Shown here: positions 36,821 to 47,493 of the stretch, piece by piece
Layout: every line of letters begins with the position of its first letter
How positions within the stretch are numbered: position 1 is the first letter of the stretch
Origin: Archivesica marissinica
Lineage: Eukaryota > Mollusca > Bivalvia > Venerida > Vesicomyidae
Length of the DNA stretch: 64,000 nucleotides
Direction of reading: 5' to 3'
Assembly: GCA_014843695.1 (NCBI GenBank)
Contig: CM026394.1
Span: forward strand, 33,432,164-33,496,163
Notes under the pieces: generated by a model
Told to the model about the DNA's origin: nothing
The model's database searches: none
What the model saw: the letters and a program-made list of their open reading frames with translations, nothing else
Position numbers and translations under genes: made by a program

Positions 36821-36912
36821 GACGGGTCAGTACTCCAGTGGTTACACGTTGGACGGCGAATACAAGGAGTGCAAGTTCGATTCACCCGCCTGATAATAAT
36901 ACTATTAACTGT
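36821..36912 (+). repeat. SINE-A head, diverged, plus strand
   Basis: GACGGGTCAGTACTCCAGTGG and a B-box-like CAAGTTCGATTC are present. The head is closer to the 28-bp satellite type (GGGTCAGTA) than to ordinary SINE-A. The body is replaced by a CT-rich tract. Confidence 0.7.
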
Positions 36913-36948
36913 CAACGATGATCATGGAGGCCCATATAATGGTCAACC

Positions 36949-37154
36949 AGCTCTCTCTCTGTCTCATCTCTCTCCTCTCTCCTCTCTCTCTCTCTCTCTT
37001 CTACATCTCTCTCCTCTCTCTCTCCTCTCTCCTCTCTCTCTCTCCTCTCCTCTATCTCTCTCCTCTCTCTCTCCTCTCTCTCGCTCCTCTCTCTCTCCTC
37101 TATATCTCCTCTCGCTCCTCTCTCTCTCCTCTCTCTCTCCTCTCTCTATCGCTC

Positions 37155-37199
<45 letters not shown>

Positions 37200-37333
37200 T
37201 CTCTCCCCTCTCTTCTCTCTCTCTCTCTCTCTCTCTCTCCTCTCTTCTATCTCTCTCTCCTCTCTCCTCTCTCTCCCCTCTCTCTCTCCTCTCTCTAGCT
37301 CCTCTCTCTCCTCTCTCCCTCGCTCTCTCTCTA
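36949..37333. repeat. CT-rich simple repeat
   Basis: Polypyrimidine tract of CTCTCT and CTCTCTCC on the plus strand. The open frames rich in Ser/Leu and Arg/Glu through it are low-complexity artefacts. Confidence 0.95.
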
Positions 37334-37620
37334 ACTGTGCCAATGAGTACCTCCGTTAAAAGGAAGACCACAGTTCTATAAATTCCACCATTTTTGTCCA
37401 CCGGTAAAACCATTATCAACACATTCTAACCAGTCAATAAAGGCGACTTTATGGCATCCCTGCGGAGAGTCTGTATAGATAGGTTTAACGTCTTCAAATA
37501 ATGCCATTAATTATATAAGCCTCCGAAATGCAATGCATACGACTTACCCCTCACAACCATGGGACGTTATGGTGGTGTCAGTATGCAATACACTTACGTC
37601 CACAACCTTCTGCGTGTCTT

Positions 37621-37800
37621 TACACATTTATTCTTACAACTTATATTAATCACTATCGAGACCTCATTCCTGATGGAGTTCATCCCCACGGTGGAGATGC
37701 CTTGCCTAAAAGCACAATCGTAACGGCTCCAGCGGGGCTCGAACTCCGTGTCTTCCGCACCTGAAGCGAATGCGCTACAACTGCGCTATCGCGACATCCA
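37621..37800 (-). repeat. SINE-C, truncated, first of a tandem series
   Basis: It begins within the tail region (ACTTATATTAATCACT) and ends at the head (GCGCTATCGCGACATCC). A central piece is deleted near 37,697. Confidence 0.8.
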
Positions 37801-38545
37801 CAGCTAATGTTGAACGAACTTGAATTTTTATATAAATTTATTTTAGCTCGATTGCGAAACAACTTATATTAATCACTCTCGAGACCTCATTCGTGATGGA
37901 ATCCATCGCCACGAGGGAGAGAGAAGAGGCAACGTGGAATTTAAAGGCCTTGCCTAAGGGCACAATCGTAACGGCTCCAGCGGGGCTCGAACTCCGTGTC
38001 TTCCGCACCTGAAGCGAATGCGCTACAACTGCGCTATCGCGACATCCACAGCTAATGTTGAACGAACTTGAATTTTTCTATAAATTTATTTTAGCTCGAT
38101 TGCGAAACAACTTATATTAATCACTCTCGAGACCTCATTCGTGATGGAATCCATCGCCACGAGGGAGAGAGAAGAGGCAACGTGGAATTTAAAGGCCTTG
38201 CCTAAGGGCACAATCGTAACGGCTCCAGCGGGGCTCGAACTCCGTGTCTTCCGCACCTGAAGCGAATGCGCTACAACTGCGCTATCGCGACATCCACAGC
38301 TAATGTTGAACGAACTTGAATTTTTCTATAAATTTATTTTAGCTCGATTGCGAAACAACTTATATTAATCACTCTCGAGACCTCATTCGTGATGGAATCC
38401 ATCGCCACGAGGGTGAGAGAAGAGGCAACGTGGAATTTAAATGCCTTGCCTAAGGGCACAATCGTAACGGTTACAGCGGTGCTTGAACTCCGGACAGTTC
38501 GCACCTGAAGCGAACGCGCATCCACTGCGCTATCACGACTTCCAC
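37801..38545 (-). repeat. Tandem SINE-C array, 248-bp period
   Basis: Full SINE-C copies lie at about 37,824-38,048, 38,072-38,296 and 38,320-38,545. The head end GACATCCACAGC is at 37,793, 38,041 and 38,289, 248 bp apart. The linker AGCTAATGTTGAACGAACTT is the same each time. The last copy is of a different subtype (ACGACTTCC end), so the series mixes subtypes. Confidence 0.88.
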
Positions 38546-39040
38546 GAACTTGATTCGCATTCGAGCTAAACGATATTTGTATTTGTAAACTAACTATTAA
38601 TTGGTTGTATATCTTATGTTGATATAAACAAATAAGCAGACTGAACAATTGTTATGGCGCGTATACGTCAATATAAAAAGTTCAACCCGCCTTTTTAAAG
38701 CAAAAACAAACAAGTACAGATTGCTCATTTAAATATTCAAATCACTTAATGACTTTGGCTGTTTTAGAATTAAACACAAAAATGCGAACATCAAACAATG
38801 TGTGGCAAGATGACGGGCAATCTGCTTCCGGCTATGGCGCCATCTACCATTAAACGGCGTCGGATATTGTTTTAGCTCATTTAAAAGGGTTGTTGTTACA
38901 TTATTCATATTTTATAGTTTGATAATTATAAATTAAATAGTATCAATTAGTTTTATAAGTGAAAATGATATGCATTTCAATATTTAAATTCAATATGTCC
39001 CTTGAGAACGAGGAACCTGGTTAATAATAAACCAGTTTTG
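38546..39040. other. No feature seen
   Basis: AT-rich sequence without a recognisable gene or repeat. Confidence 0.45.
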
Positions 39041-39258
39041 CGGGCTTAACACCGACATGATAGGTCATCTGGCGTCTACCAGATGTTATTGGCTGAGAAG
39101 GGTCCCGTTTGCCAAGACAGAACTGTATGCCTTCCGCAAGCCAGCTGTATTGCCTCCTTACATGAAATCATCCGAAACGGCCATTGGGATTCGAACTATT
39201 ACAGCAGTGAGTGACAATTGATTTGAATTCAACGACCTAGAACACTCGGCAACAGAGA
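39041..39258 (-). repeat. SINE-E, diverged, minus strand
   Basis: GCGGGCTTAACACCGACATG (tail), TTCCGCAAGCCAGCTG (core) and GGGATTCGAACTATTACAGC (B-box on minus strand) are in the order of other SINE-E copies at 56,255 and 59,075. Confidence 0.65.
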
Positions 39259-39314
39259 CAATGGTAATAATATAAAAATAAATTCTTCGCTACAACCAAT
39301 CCGCTGTGTATATA

Positions 39315-39492
39315 CAGTCAAACCTGTGTTAATGGTCACCTTCATTAAGCAGCCAAACTGTATTAAGCAGCCAGTTTCCAGATTCCCATTATGTTGTTTT
39401 ATTATACATTTTACCTCTATTAAGCAGCCGCCTGTGCTAAGCAGCCACTTTTTGTGATTCCCTTGGCTGGCTGCTTAGCACATGTATGACCG
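39315..39492. mobile_element. TA-flanked MITE, 178 bp
   Basis: Left end CAGTCAAACCTGTGTTAA, right end (reverse complement) CGGTCATACATGTGCTAA, flanked by TA on both sides. The TA target and CAGTCAAACC end are typical of pogo/Tc1-type elements. This copy has AAGCAGCC motifs inside but no large tandem expansion. It belongs with 51,642-52,191 and 56,590-57,250. Confidence 0.78.
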
Positions 39493-39604
39493 TATAGGTA
39501 TGTAAATAAAGTTTAATAATATTATTTAATAAACTGAAAAATAATTTTTTTTTTAAAAGTGGAGTTAATAATTTACTGAAGCCTAGTTAGTGTTTTAATT
39601 TAAT

Positions 39605-39846
39605 AAACTTTATTTATTTTACAACGATTGCGAAGCAAGTTTTAACAACATATATTAATCACTGTCGTTGGCGCGGATGAAAGCTTATATGTGGTCATTC
39701 GTGTGGGAGGAAACCGGAGTACCCGGAGAAAACCCACCTGTCCGATCTGGCCACCACCGTACCATACTCACATACGGTCCGAAGATCGAACCAGGGTTGC
39801 TTTGGTGAGAAGCGAGCGTGCTAACCACTGCGCTAATCGGACAGCC
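39605..39846 (-). repeat. SINE-B, minus strand, between long direct repeats
   Basis: Tail (TTTACAACGATTGCGAAGC), core (CCGGAGTACCCGGAG) and head (CCACTGCGCTAATCGGACAG) are complete. A 51-bp direct repeat with three mismatches flanks it (39,556-39,606 and 39,848-39,898), much longer than an ordinary target duplication. Confidence 0.85.
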
Positions 39847-40004
39847 TAAAGTCGAGTTAATAATTTGCTGAAGCGTAGTTAGTGTTTTAATTTAATAATG
39901 TGACGCACCAGTGACAGCTAGGTAGCATTTTCATTAATGATAATTGGATATGTAGAAAAAAATATCATTGATATACAGGTAGTGTATAAACACATAAATA
40001 CTTA

Positions 40005-40460
40005 AAATATGACGTCATTTTGTTATCATCAAATAGTTATCATATGATACATCAATACTTAAAATGTGACGTCATTTTTGTATCATCAAATAGTTATCGT
40101 ATAATACACCCATACTTAAAATGTGACGTCATTTTTGAATCATCAAATAGTTATCGTATAATATATCCATACTTAAAATGTGACGTCATTTTTGTACGAT
40201 CATCATCAAATAGTTTTCGTATAATACATCAATACTTAAAATGTGACGTCATTTGTGTATCATCAAATAGTTATCGTATAATACACCCATACTTAAAATG
40301 TGACGTCATTTTTGAATCATCAAATAGTTATCGTATAATATTTTTGTATCATCAAATAGTTATCGTATAATATATCCATACTTAAAATGTGACGTCATTT
40401 TTGTACGATCATCATCAAATAGTTTTCGTATAATACATCAATACTTAAAATGTGACGTTG
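40005..40460. repeat. 57-bp minisatellite carrying TGACGTCA
   Basis: Units contain CATCAAATAGTTATCGTATA and end with ACTTAAAATGTGACGTCATT. Seven copies of the perfect palindrome TGACGTCA, the CREB/ATF consensus, lie at 40,010, 40,067, 40,124, 40,181, 40,244, 40,301 and 40,390. An eighth is broken (GTGACGTTG) near 40,453. Regulatory function is not shown. Confidence 0.88.
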
Positions 40461-40721
40461 AAATCGTGAAATCCTTACTATATCGTGAGGTTGAAATCGT
40501 GACTTATGCAATAGCGAATTCCACAACCTGGGTTTGGTAACTGCCAGTGGGGCCTGTGTGTGGTCAATCAGTCACTCACGGGAACTCTAGACAAGTCAAG
40601 AACAAAGCATACATTTGTACCAGATAGGTGATGTACGAGAGGTGGGTTTGGATGATTCTATAGCGTCCGATTGAGTAGTTGCAAACACGATACTCTACGA
40701 GAAAGGAATTTGGACTGCTTC

Positions 40722-40843
40722 ATTAAAGCGACATCAATGAAAATGCAAATTTCTGCAGAATGTAATTTCCTATTATATGGTATAAAAAACTTTCAAATAT
40801 TTGCCTCAAAAACTGAGTATTTCAACTAATAAACAAACGTCGT
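40722..40843 (-). repeat. Dispersed repeat, inverted partner of 3,431-3,556
   Basis: It contains TATTTGCCTCAAAAACTGAG, the reverse complement of the first copy, with a few differences. It starts at TTAAAGCGACATCA. Confidence 0.65.
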
Positions 40844-41130
40844 AGATGCATAGTAAAGTGCTGATATGTGCGTTTTGAGCTTGAATAGCACACGATAGAA
40901 CTATTTCAATATTACATAATGTACGACAATGAGCGCTTTGTGTGATTTGTGTTGTGTGTGCTTTGTGCTGTGTATGTGTGCTTTGTGTGCTTTGTGTGCT
41001 CGTTATGTGCTTCTGTGGTATACGATAAGACAAATTTCAAGATTTCATGAGTGTTCTTTGTACTCTTTGTTTTGTACGCTTTGTGTAAATGTTCAAGACT
41101 ACATAATCGACGGCATATTACTGGCTGCAG
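40844..41130. other. TGTGCTTTGTG-rich stretch, no gene recognised
   Basis: Degenerate TGTGCTTTG motifs give short open frames on both strands. Nothing else is recognisable. Confidence 0.45.
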
Positions 41131-41134
41131 GAAA

Positions 41135-43083
41135 GTAGCCGAGATATAAATAGTTATCACAGATATAACAAATATATAACATTGCGCCAGAGCCATACAC
41201 TCTATATACTAGTACAACGGGTGGAAGGAACGAAGCCGAGACATAAATAGTGTATCACAGATATAACAAATATATAACATTGCGCCAGAACTATACACTC
41301 TATATACTAGTACAACGGGTGGAAGGAACGTTACCCGAGCCATAAATAGTGTATCACAGATATAACAAATGTATAACATTGCGCCAGAGCCATACACTCT
41401 ATATACTAGTACCACGGGTGGATGGAACGTAGCCGAGACATAAAAAGTGTATCACAGATATAACAAATATATAACATTGCGCCGGAGCCATACACTCTAT
41501 ATACTAGTACAACGGGTGGAAGGAACCTTACCCGACACATAAATAGTGTATCACAGATATAACAGATATATAACATTGCGCCAGAGTCATACACTCTATA
41601 TACTAGTACAACGGGTGGAAGGAACGTTACCCGAGCCATAAATAGTGTATCACAGATATAACAAATATATAACATTGCGCCAGAGCCATACACTCTATAT
41701 ACTAGTACCACGGGTGGATGGAACGTAGCCGAGACATAAATAGTGTATCACAGATATAACAAATATATAACATTGCGCCGGAGCCATACACTCTATATAC
41801 TAGTACAACGGGTGGAAGGAACGTAGCCGAGACATAAATAGTGTATCACAGATATAACAAATATATAACATTGCGCCAGAGTCATACACTCTATATACTA
41901 GTACAACGGGTGGAAAGAACGTTACCCGAGACATAAATAGTGTATCACAGATATAACAAATATATAACATTGCGCCAGAGTCATACACTCTATATACTAG
42001 TACCACGGGTGGAAGGAACGCTACCCGACACATAAATAGTGTATCACAGATATAACAAATGTATAACATTGCGCCAGAGCCATACACTCTATATACTAGT
42101 ACCACGGGTGGATGGAACGTAGCCGAGACATAAACAGTGTATCACAGATATAACAAATATATAACATTGCGCCAGAGTCATACACTCTATATACTAGTAC
42201 AACGGGTGGAAGGAACGTTACCCGAGACATAAATAGTGTATCACAGATATAACAAATATATAACATTGCGCCAGAGCTATACACTCTATATACTAGTACA
42301 ACGGGTGGAAGGAACGTTACCCGAGCCATAAATAGTGTATCACAGATATAACAAATGTATAACATTGCGCCAGAGCCATACACTCTATATACTAGTACCA
42401 CGGGTGGATGGAACGTAGCCGAGACATAAATAGTGTATCACAGATATAACAAATATATAACATTGCGCCGGAGCCATACACTCTATATACTAGTACAACG
42501 GGTGAAAGGAACGTAGCCGAGACATAAAGAGTGTATCACAGATATAACAAATATATAGCATTGCGCCAGAATCATACACTCTATATACTAGTACCACGGG
42601 TGGAAGGAACGTTACAGAGACATAAATAGTGTATCACAGATATAACAAATATATAACATTGCGCCGGAGCCATACACTCTATATACTAGTACAACGGGTG
42701 GAAGGAACCTTACCCGAGACATAAAGAGTGTATCACAGATATAACAAATATATAACATTGCGCCAGAGTCATACACTCTATATACTAGTACCACGGGTGG
42801 AAGGAATGCTACCCGACACATAAATAGTGTATCACAGATATATAACATTGCGCCAGACCCATACACTCTATATACTAGTACAACAGGTGGAAGGAACGTT
42901 ATACCCGAGACATAAATAGTGTATCACAGATATATAGCATTGCGCCAGACCCATACACTCTATATACTAGTACCACGGGTGGAAGGAACGTTACCCGAGA
43001 CATAAATAGTGTATCACAGATATATAACATTGCGCCAGACCCATACACTCTATATACTAGTACCACAGATGGAAGGAACGTAG
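41135..43083. repeat. 99-bp minisatellite, about 20 copies
   Basis: The unit runs from CATACACTCTATATACTAGT through GGGTGGAAGGAACG to ATAACATTGCGCCAGAGC. Variants GTTACCCGAGCC and GTAGCCGAGAC mix along the array. The last three units lack 10 bp (ATATAACAAA-type part). Open frames of 68-101 codons on the minus strand follow from the 99-bp period. Confidence 0.92.
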
Positions 43084-43207
43084 CTCAGATACACAGAGCC
43101 ATATCCTCAGATACACAGAGCCATATCCTCAGATACACAGAGCCATATCCTCAGATACACAGAGCCATATCCTCAGATACACAGAGCCATATCATCAGAT
43201 ACACAGT
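43084..43207. repeat. 22-bp minisatellite, 5.6 copies
   Basis: The unit is CAGATACACAGAGCCATATC then CT. It follows the 99-bp array without a gap. Confidence 0.92.
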
Positions 43208-43675
43208 TAAACTTGAGTACATGGTTCTGTTACAATGTTATTTAAATGTACATTTAAATTACACGTTGGGCGCCATCTAGCGAGTGAAGCTTCAGTTATG
43301 ATATGCATGCGTGTAGCATCTGCTATCTTATACATCATTCTAGCACCACTATATCATACTTCAATACATCTGTATATTACAGGTCAATATAAATGTGAAG
43401 GGGTCTATAATCGATGTCAAAATACACCCCTTATTTAGTTGGGCTTTTATAACATTTCCCACGAGGCGTGGAACCAGTTAAGAAATAAGTGTGTTTGATT
43501 GTTTGTGTTTCTCTTGAGTTTTGCAAACACATTAAGATAAAAGCACATTCCTGGCTCTCTTGACAAGAGTGTTATATGTGGTTCATCTTGAGACGAGATC
43601 ATTAAAGAAGCTGGTCCATAGATCTTCACAGTTTGTTTGTGAAATGGTGTCACATCTCAATAACGCTCTAGTTTA
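43208..43675. other. No gene recognised
   Basis: Short open frames overlap on both strands and none shows a known domain. Confidence 0.45.
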
Positions 43676-43860
43676 TACCAATTTATTTCAGCTCGATTGC
43701 GAAACAAGTTTTGAAAAACGCTCTAGATACCTCATTGCTGATGGCATCCACATTGCGGGAAATAAGCGCATTGCCTAAGGACACAGCTACAGTTGGACTC
43801 GAGCATTGGGACGTTCGCACCTTAAGAGAGCGCTCTACGACTGCGCTATCACGACTTCCA
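43676..43860 (-). repeat. SINE-C, diverged, minus strand
   Basis: Tail TTTCAGCTCGATTGCGAAAC, middle GCATTGCCTAAGGACACAG and head GACTGCGCTATCACGACTTC are recognisable; a central portion is deleted. Confidence 0.75.
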
Positions 43861-44164
43861 ATAAAGCTTTAGATTTAAACATGTTTTATTTTTCAATTAT
43901 TCACAGAGAGAAGGGGAGAATAGAAGGAAAATTCAATCTCTCAAGAAAACATTAATCGATGTTAAAATCTCTTGCCGCTCAATACAAAAACAATATACTG
44001 TAAATGTACGTTGTAAATATAAATGCATTTTCCAGAACCGTTAATGATTTAGTAGCCATTATCTCGCAGATATAAAAACCTGCTACGATGGCACTGCGAG
44101 CTCAAATTACATTTGGAGCGCTACGGACCGAAGTAAATGCCCGACACACGTTGCCAAACAGTAT
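43861..44164. other. No feature seen
   Basis: AT-rich sequence without a recognisable gene or repeat. Confidence 0.45.
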
Positions 44165-44338
44165 ACAGTTATTTCATGGGTGTTTGGGAACAGTCAAAAC
44201 TATTGTCCCGATGTATCAGGGAAAACTTTCGAACTGTTGCCCGAGGCCTAACGGCCTCGGGCAACAGTTCGAAATGTCTTCCCTGATACCGAGGGACAAT
44301 AGCTTTGACTGTTCCCCAAACACCCATGAAATAACTGT
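44165..44338. mobile_element. Near-perfect foldback (palindromic) MITE-like element
   Basis: Arms of about 80 bp are inverted copies: ACAGTTATTTCATGGGTGTT at the left and AACACCCATGAAATAACTGT at the right. The centre is GGCCTAACGGCC-like between GTTGCCCGA and TCGGGCAAC. There is no transposase. An open frame through it is meaningless. Confidence 0.85.
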
Positions 44339-44688
44339 GTTATTACCTAATGCTCTATATAACTGTTGTACATACCTTATATTCTATCATATTTGACTAA
44401 CTCAAAAAACATTTTTAAAATCAATGACTAATCAATCATCATTTGTAAACGCTTGGTTTTGGTCTAAAAGCCGGTACGCCGGTAAGTATGCAATAAAATA
44501 CGGAAAGGAATTAATGAATGGAAAGGAGGGCTTCACATAATGTATATCGATGACTTCAAGCGCAGTCAGAGCTAAATTGTATTCGGGACATATATTTTAC
44601 TTTGACTTCCATAACACCCTATTGCGCATCCTACTGCGCACAGTGAAAGCATACTCAGAGTATGATTGGTTCAAAAGTCTAGTATGAA

Positions 44689-44760
44689 ACAGTTCAAACT
44701 ATTGCCCGGTCAACAGTTCGAACTATTGCCCGGTCAACAGTTCGAACTGTTGCCCAGACC
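44689..44760. repeat. 24-bp tandem, 3 copies, related to the foldback core
   Basis: The unit CAGTTCGAACTATTGCCCGG then TCAA shares CAGTTCGAACTGTTGCCC with the foldback element 350 bp away. Confidence 0.75.
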
Positions 44761-44883
44761 TGAGCGAAGGATAAAAAATGCAATGAAACAGGCAAAAATA
44801 ACGAATTACAAGTTATATAGAGCATTAGGTAATAATTTTAAATATCTAGTCATAGAACTGAAGAAGGTGACAACTATAGCAGG

Positions 44884-44947
44884 CCTCGTTAGCCCATCTG
44901 TAAGAACAACAAAGTTAGTCGTGTTCAAATCCTCGTCGTGATCTCAT
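44884..44947 (+). repeat. Possible tRNA-like SINE head
   Basis: GTTAGCCCATC and GTGTTCAAATCC are A-box-like and B-box-like at tRNA spacing. The 39-bp array starts directly after it. Confidence 0.4.
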
Positions 44948-44950
44948 CTC

Positions 44951-45760
44951 AGAAATACGTCATTCGAGCAAGTCCCCATGTATGCATGACGAAATACCTC
45001 ATTCGAGCAAGTCGCCATGCATGCATGACGAAATACCTCATTCGAGCAAGTCGCCATGCATGCATGACGAAATACCTCATTCGAGCAAGTCCCCATGCGT
45101 GCATGACGAAATACCTCATTCGAGCAAGTCCCCATGCATGCATGACGAAATACCTCATTCGAGCAAGTCCCCATGCGTGCATGACGAAATACCTCATTCT
45201 AGCAAGTCCCCATGTATGCATGATGAAATACCACATTCGAGCAAGTCCCCATGTATGCATGACGAAATACCTCATTCGAACAAGTCCCCATGCATGCATG
45301 ACGAAATACCTCATTCGAGCAAGTCCCCATGCATGCATGACGAAATACCTCATTCGAGCAAGTCCCCATGCATGCATGACGAAATACCTCATTCGAGCAA
45401 GTCCCCATGTATGCATGACGAAATACCTCATTCGAACAAGTCCCCATGCATGCATGACGAAATATCTCATTCGAGCAAGTCCCCATGTATGCATGACGAA
45501 ATACCTCATTCGAGCAAGTCGCCATGCATGCATAACGAAATACCTCATTCGAGCAAGTCCCCATGCGTGCATGACGAAATACCTCATTCGAGCAAGTCCC
45601 CATGTATGCATGACGAAATACCTTATTCGAGCAAGTCCCCATGCATGCATGACGAAATACCTTATTTGAGCAAGTCCCCGTGCATGCATGCATGACGAAA
45701 TACCTCATTCGAGCAAGTCCCCATGCATGCATGACGAAATACATCATTCGAGCAAGTCCC
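44951..45760. repeat. 39-bp minisatellite, type 1, about 21 copies
   Basis: The unit is CATTCGAGCAAGTCCCCATG then CATGCATGACGAAATACCT. All frames stay open because 39 is divisible by three. Confidence 0.92.
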
Positions 45761-46115
45761 CATGGACGCTTGAAGAAATATCTCGTTCTAGCAAGTAGCC
45801 ATGGATGCTTGAAGACATATCTCGTTCTAGCAAGTCGCCATGGATGCTTGAAGAAATATCTCGTTCTAGCAAGTAGCCATGGATGCTTTAAGAACTATCT
45901 CGTTCTAGCAAGTAGCCATGGATGCTTTAAGAACTATCTCGTTCTAGCAAGTCGCCATGGATGCTTGAAGAACTATCTCGTTCTAGCAAGTAGCCGTGGA
46001 TGCTTTAAGAACTATCTCGTTCTAGCAAGTAGCCGTGGATGCTTTAAGAACTATCTCGTTCTAGCAAGTAGCCGTGGATGCTTTAAGAACTATCTCGTTC
46101 TAGCAAGTAGCTATG
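45761..46115. repeat. 39-bp minisatellite, type 2, about 9 copies
   Basis: The unit is CGTTCTAGCAAGTAGCCATG then GATGCTTTAAGAACTATCT. It continues type 1 in register and is clearly its diverged relative. The switch occurs near 45,760-45,790. Confidence 0.9.
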
Positions 46116-46428
46116 GCAAGACTGATAATCTAGTTAGACCATGGCGACCAAGTATGCATGGCAATATATCGTGTATATCTTTTTCAGTCTTAACTGCTGG
46201 TAGATTTCTAAAGCATGACGGGAACGGAAACACTTATGAATGACCTTGACACTGGGATATATATTTAAGGTCTAGTTGGCTGGCCCTTCGTGGATATGTT
46301 GTTAAGATCGATGACTTCAAGTCACGTGTCCCATGCCGATGATGTTGGATTGAATTGCATCGGGGGAGTCGAATTCTTAAATATTAAAACAAATAAACAA
46401 ATATATTTAAGGTGTATGCTATGAGGAA
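46116..46428. other. No gene recognised
   Basis: Contains ATCGATGACTTCAAG, also seen near 44,546, suggesting one more faint dispersed repeat. Confidence 0.4.
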
Positions 46429-46437
46429 GGTTCTAAA

Positions 46438-46686
46438 TCCAGGGATCGCAGGTTCGATCCCCGTCTGACCATAATAAAATTGACAGTCTTTCATATGGGA
46501 CTTTAAACCGAGGTCTCGTGTCGGTGCGTTACACCGTGCATGTAAAAGAACCAGAGGAGAATTCTGGAATGGGGTTATGTCTGTGTCATTGCACTATCTT
46601 CCAAAATATAAAGTGACTAATCTCTTCAGGAGGCGTCGCTCATATGGACAACTGGTAGCGACGATAAATAAGCGTATAACACACAC
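46438..46686 (+). repeat. SINE-A, 5'-truncated, with target-site duplication
   Basis: It starts in the anticodon arm (TCCAGGGATCGCAGG) and runs to the tail GACGATAAATAAGCG. GGTTCTAAA at 46,429-46,437 and 46,687-46,695 flanks it. The second copy is the first bases of the 54-bp array. Confidence 0.82.
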
Positions 46687-47493
46687 GGTTCTAAAACACA
46701 GAGGCGGTGCCGCTTTAAGCCATTACGATAGCTGAGACACGGTTCTAAAACACAGAGGCGATTCCGCTTTAAGCCATTGCGATAGATGAGACACGGTTCT
46801 AAAACACAGAGGCGATTCCGCTTTAAGCCATTACGATAGCTGAGACACGGTTCTAAAACACAGAGGCGATTCCGCTTTAAACCATTACGATAGCTGAGAC
46901 ACGGTTCTAAAACACAGAGGCGATTCCGCTTTAAGCCATTACGATAGCTGAGACACGGTTCTAAAACACAGAGGCGATGCCGCTTTAAACCATTACGATA
47001 GCTGAGACACGGTTCTAAAACACATAGGCGATTCCGCTTTAAGCCATTACGATAGCTGAGACACGGTTCTAAAACACAGAGGCGATGCCGCTTTAAACCA
47101 TTACGATAGCTGAGACACGGTTCTAAAACACATAGGCGATGCCGCTTTAAGCCATTACGATAGCTGAGACACGGTTCTAAAACACAGAGGCGATTCCGCT
47201 TTAAGCCATTGCGATAGATGAGACACGGTTCTAAAACACAGAGGCGATTCCGCTTTAAGCCATTACGATAGCTGAGACACGGTTCTAAAACACAGAGGCG
47301 ATGCCGCTTTAAACCATTACGATAGCTGAGACACGGTTCTAAAACACATAGGCGATTCCGCTTTAAGCCATTACGATAGCTGAGACACGGTTCTAAAACA
47401 CATAGGCGATTCCGCTTTAAGCCATTGCGATAGATGAGACACGGTTCTAAAACACAGAGGCGATGCCGCTTTAAACCATTACGATAGCTGAGA
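46684..47493. repeat. 54-bp minisatellite, 15 copies
   Basis: The unit is ACACGGTTCTAAAACACAGA, GGCGATTCCGCTTTAAGCCA, TTACGATAGCTGAG. Variants (ATAGG, GATGCCG, AAACCATT, GATAGATG) occur in combinations. The 293-codon minus-strand frame is an artefact of the period of three. Confidence 0.92.

Noticed and set aside
36869..37422. Ser/Leu-rich and Arg/Glu-rich frames
   Set aside because: They are products of the CT-rich simple repeat.
44088..44396. 102-codon open frame
   Set aside because: Most of it is the palindromic foldback element, read through by chance.
44938..46243. Four long overlapping open frames on both strands
   Set aside because: A 39-bp period keeps several frames open at once on both strands, which real genes do not do.
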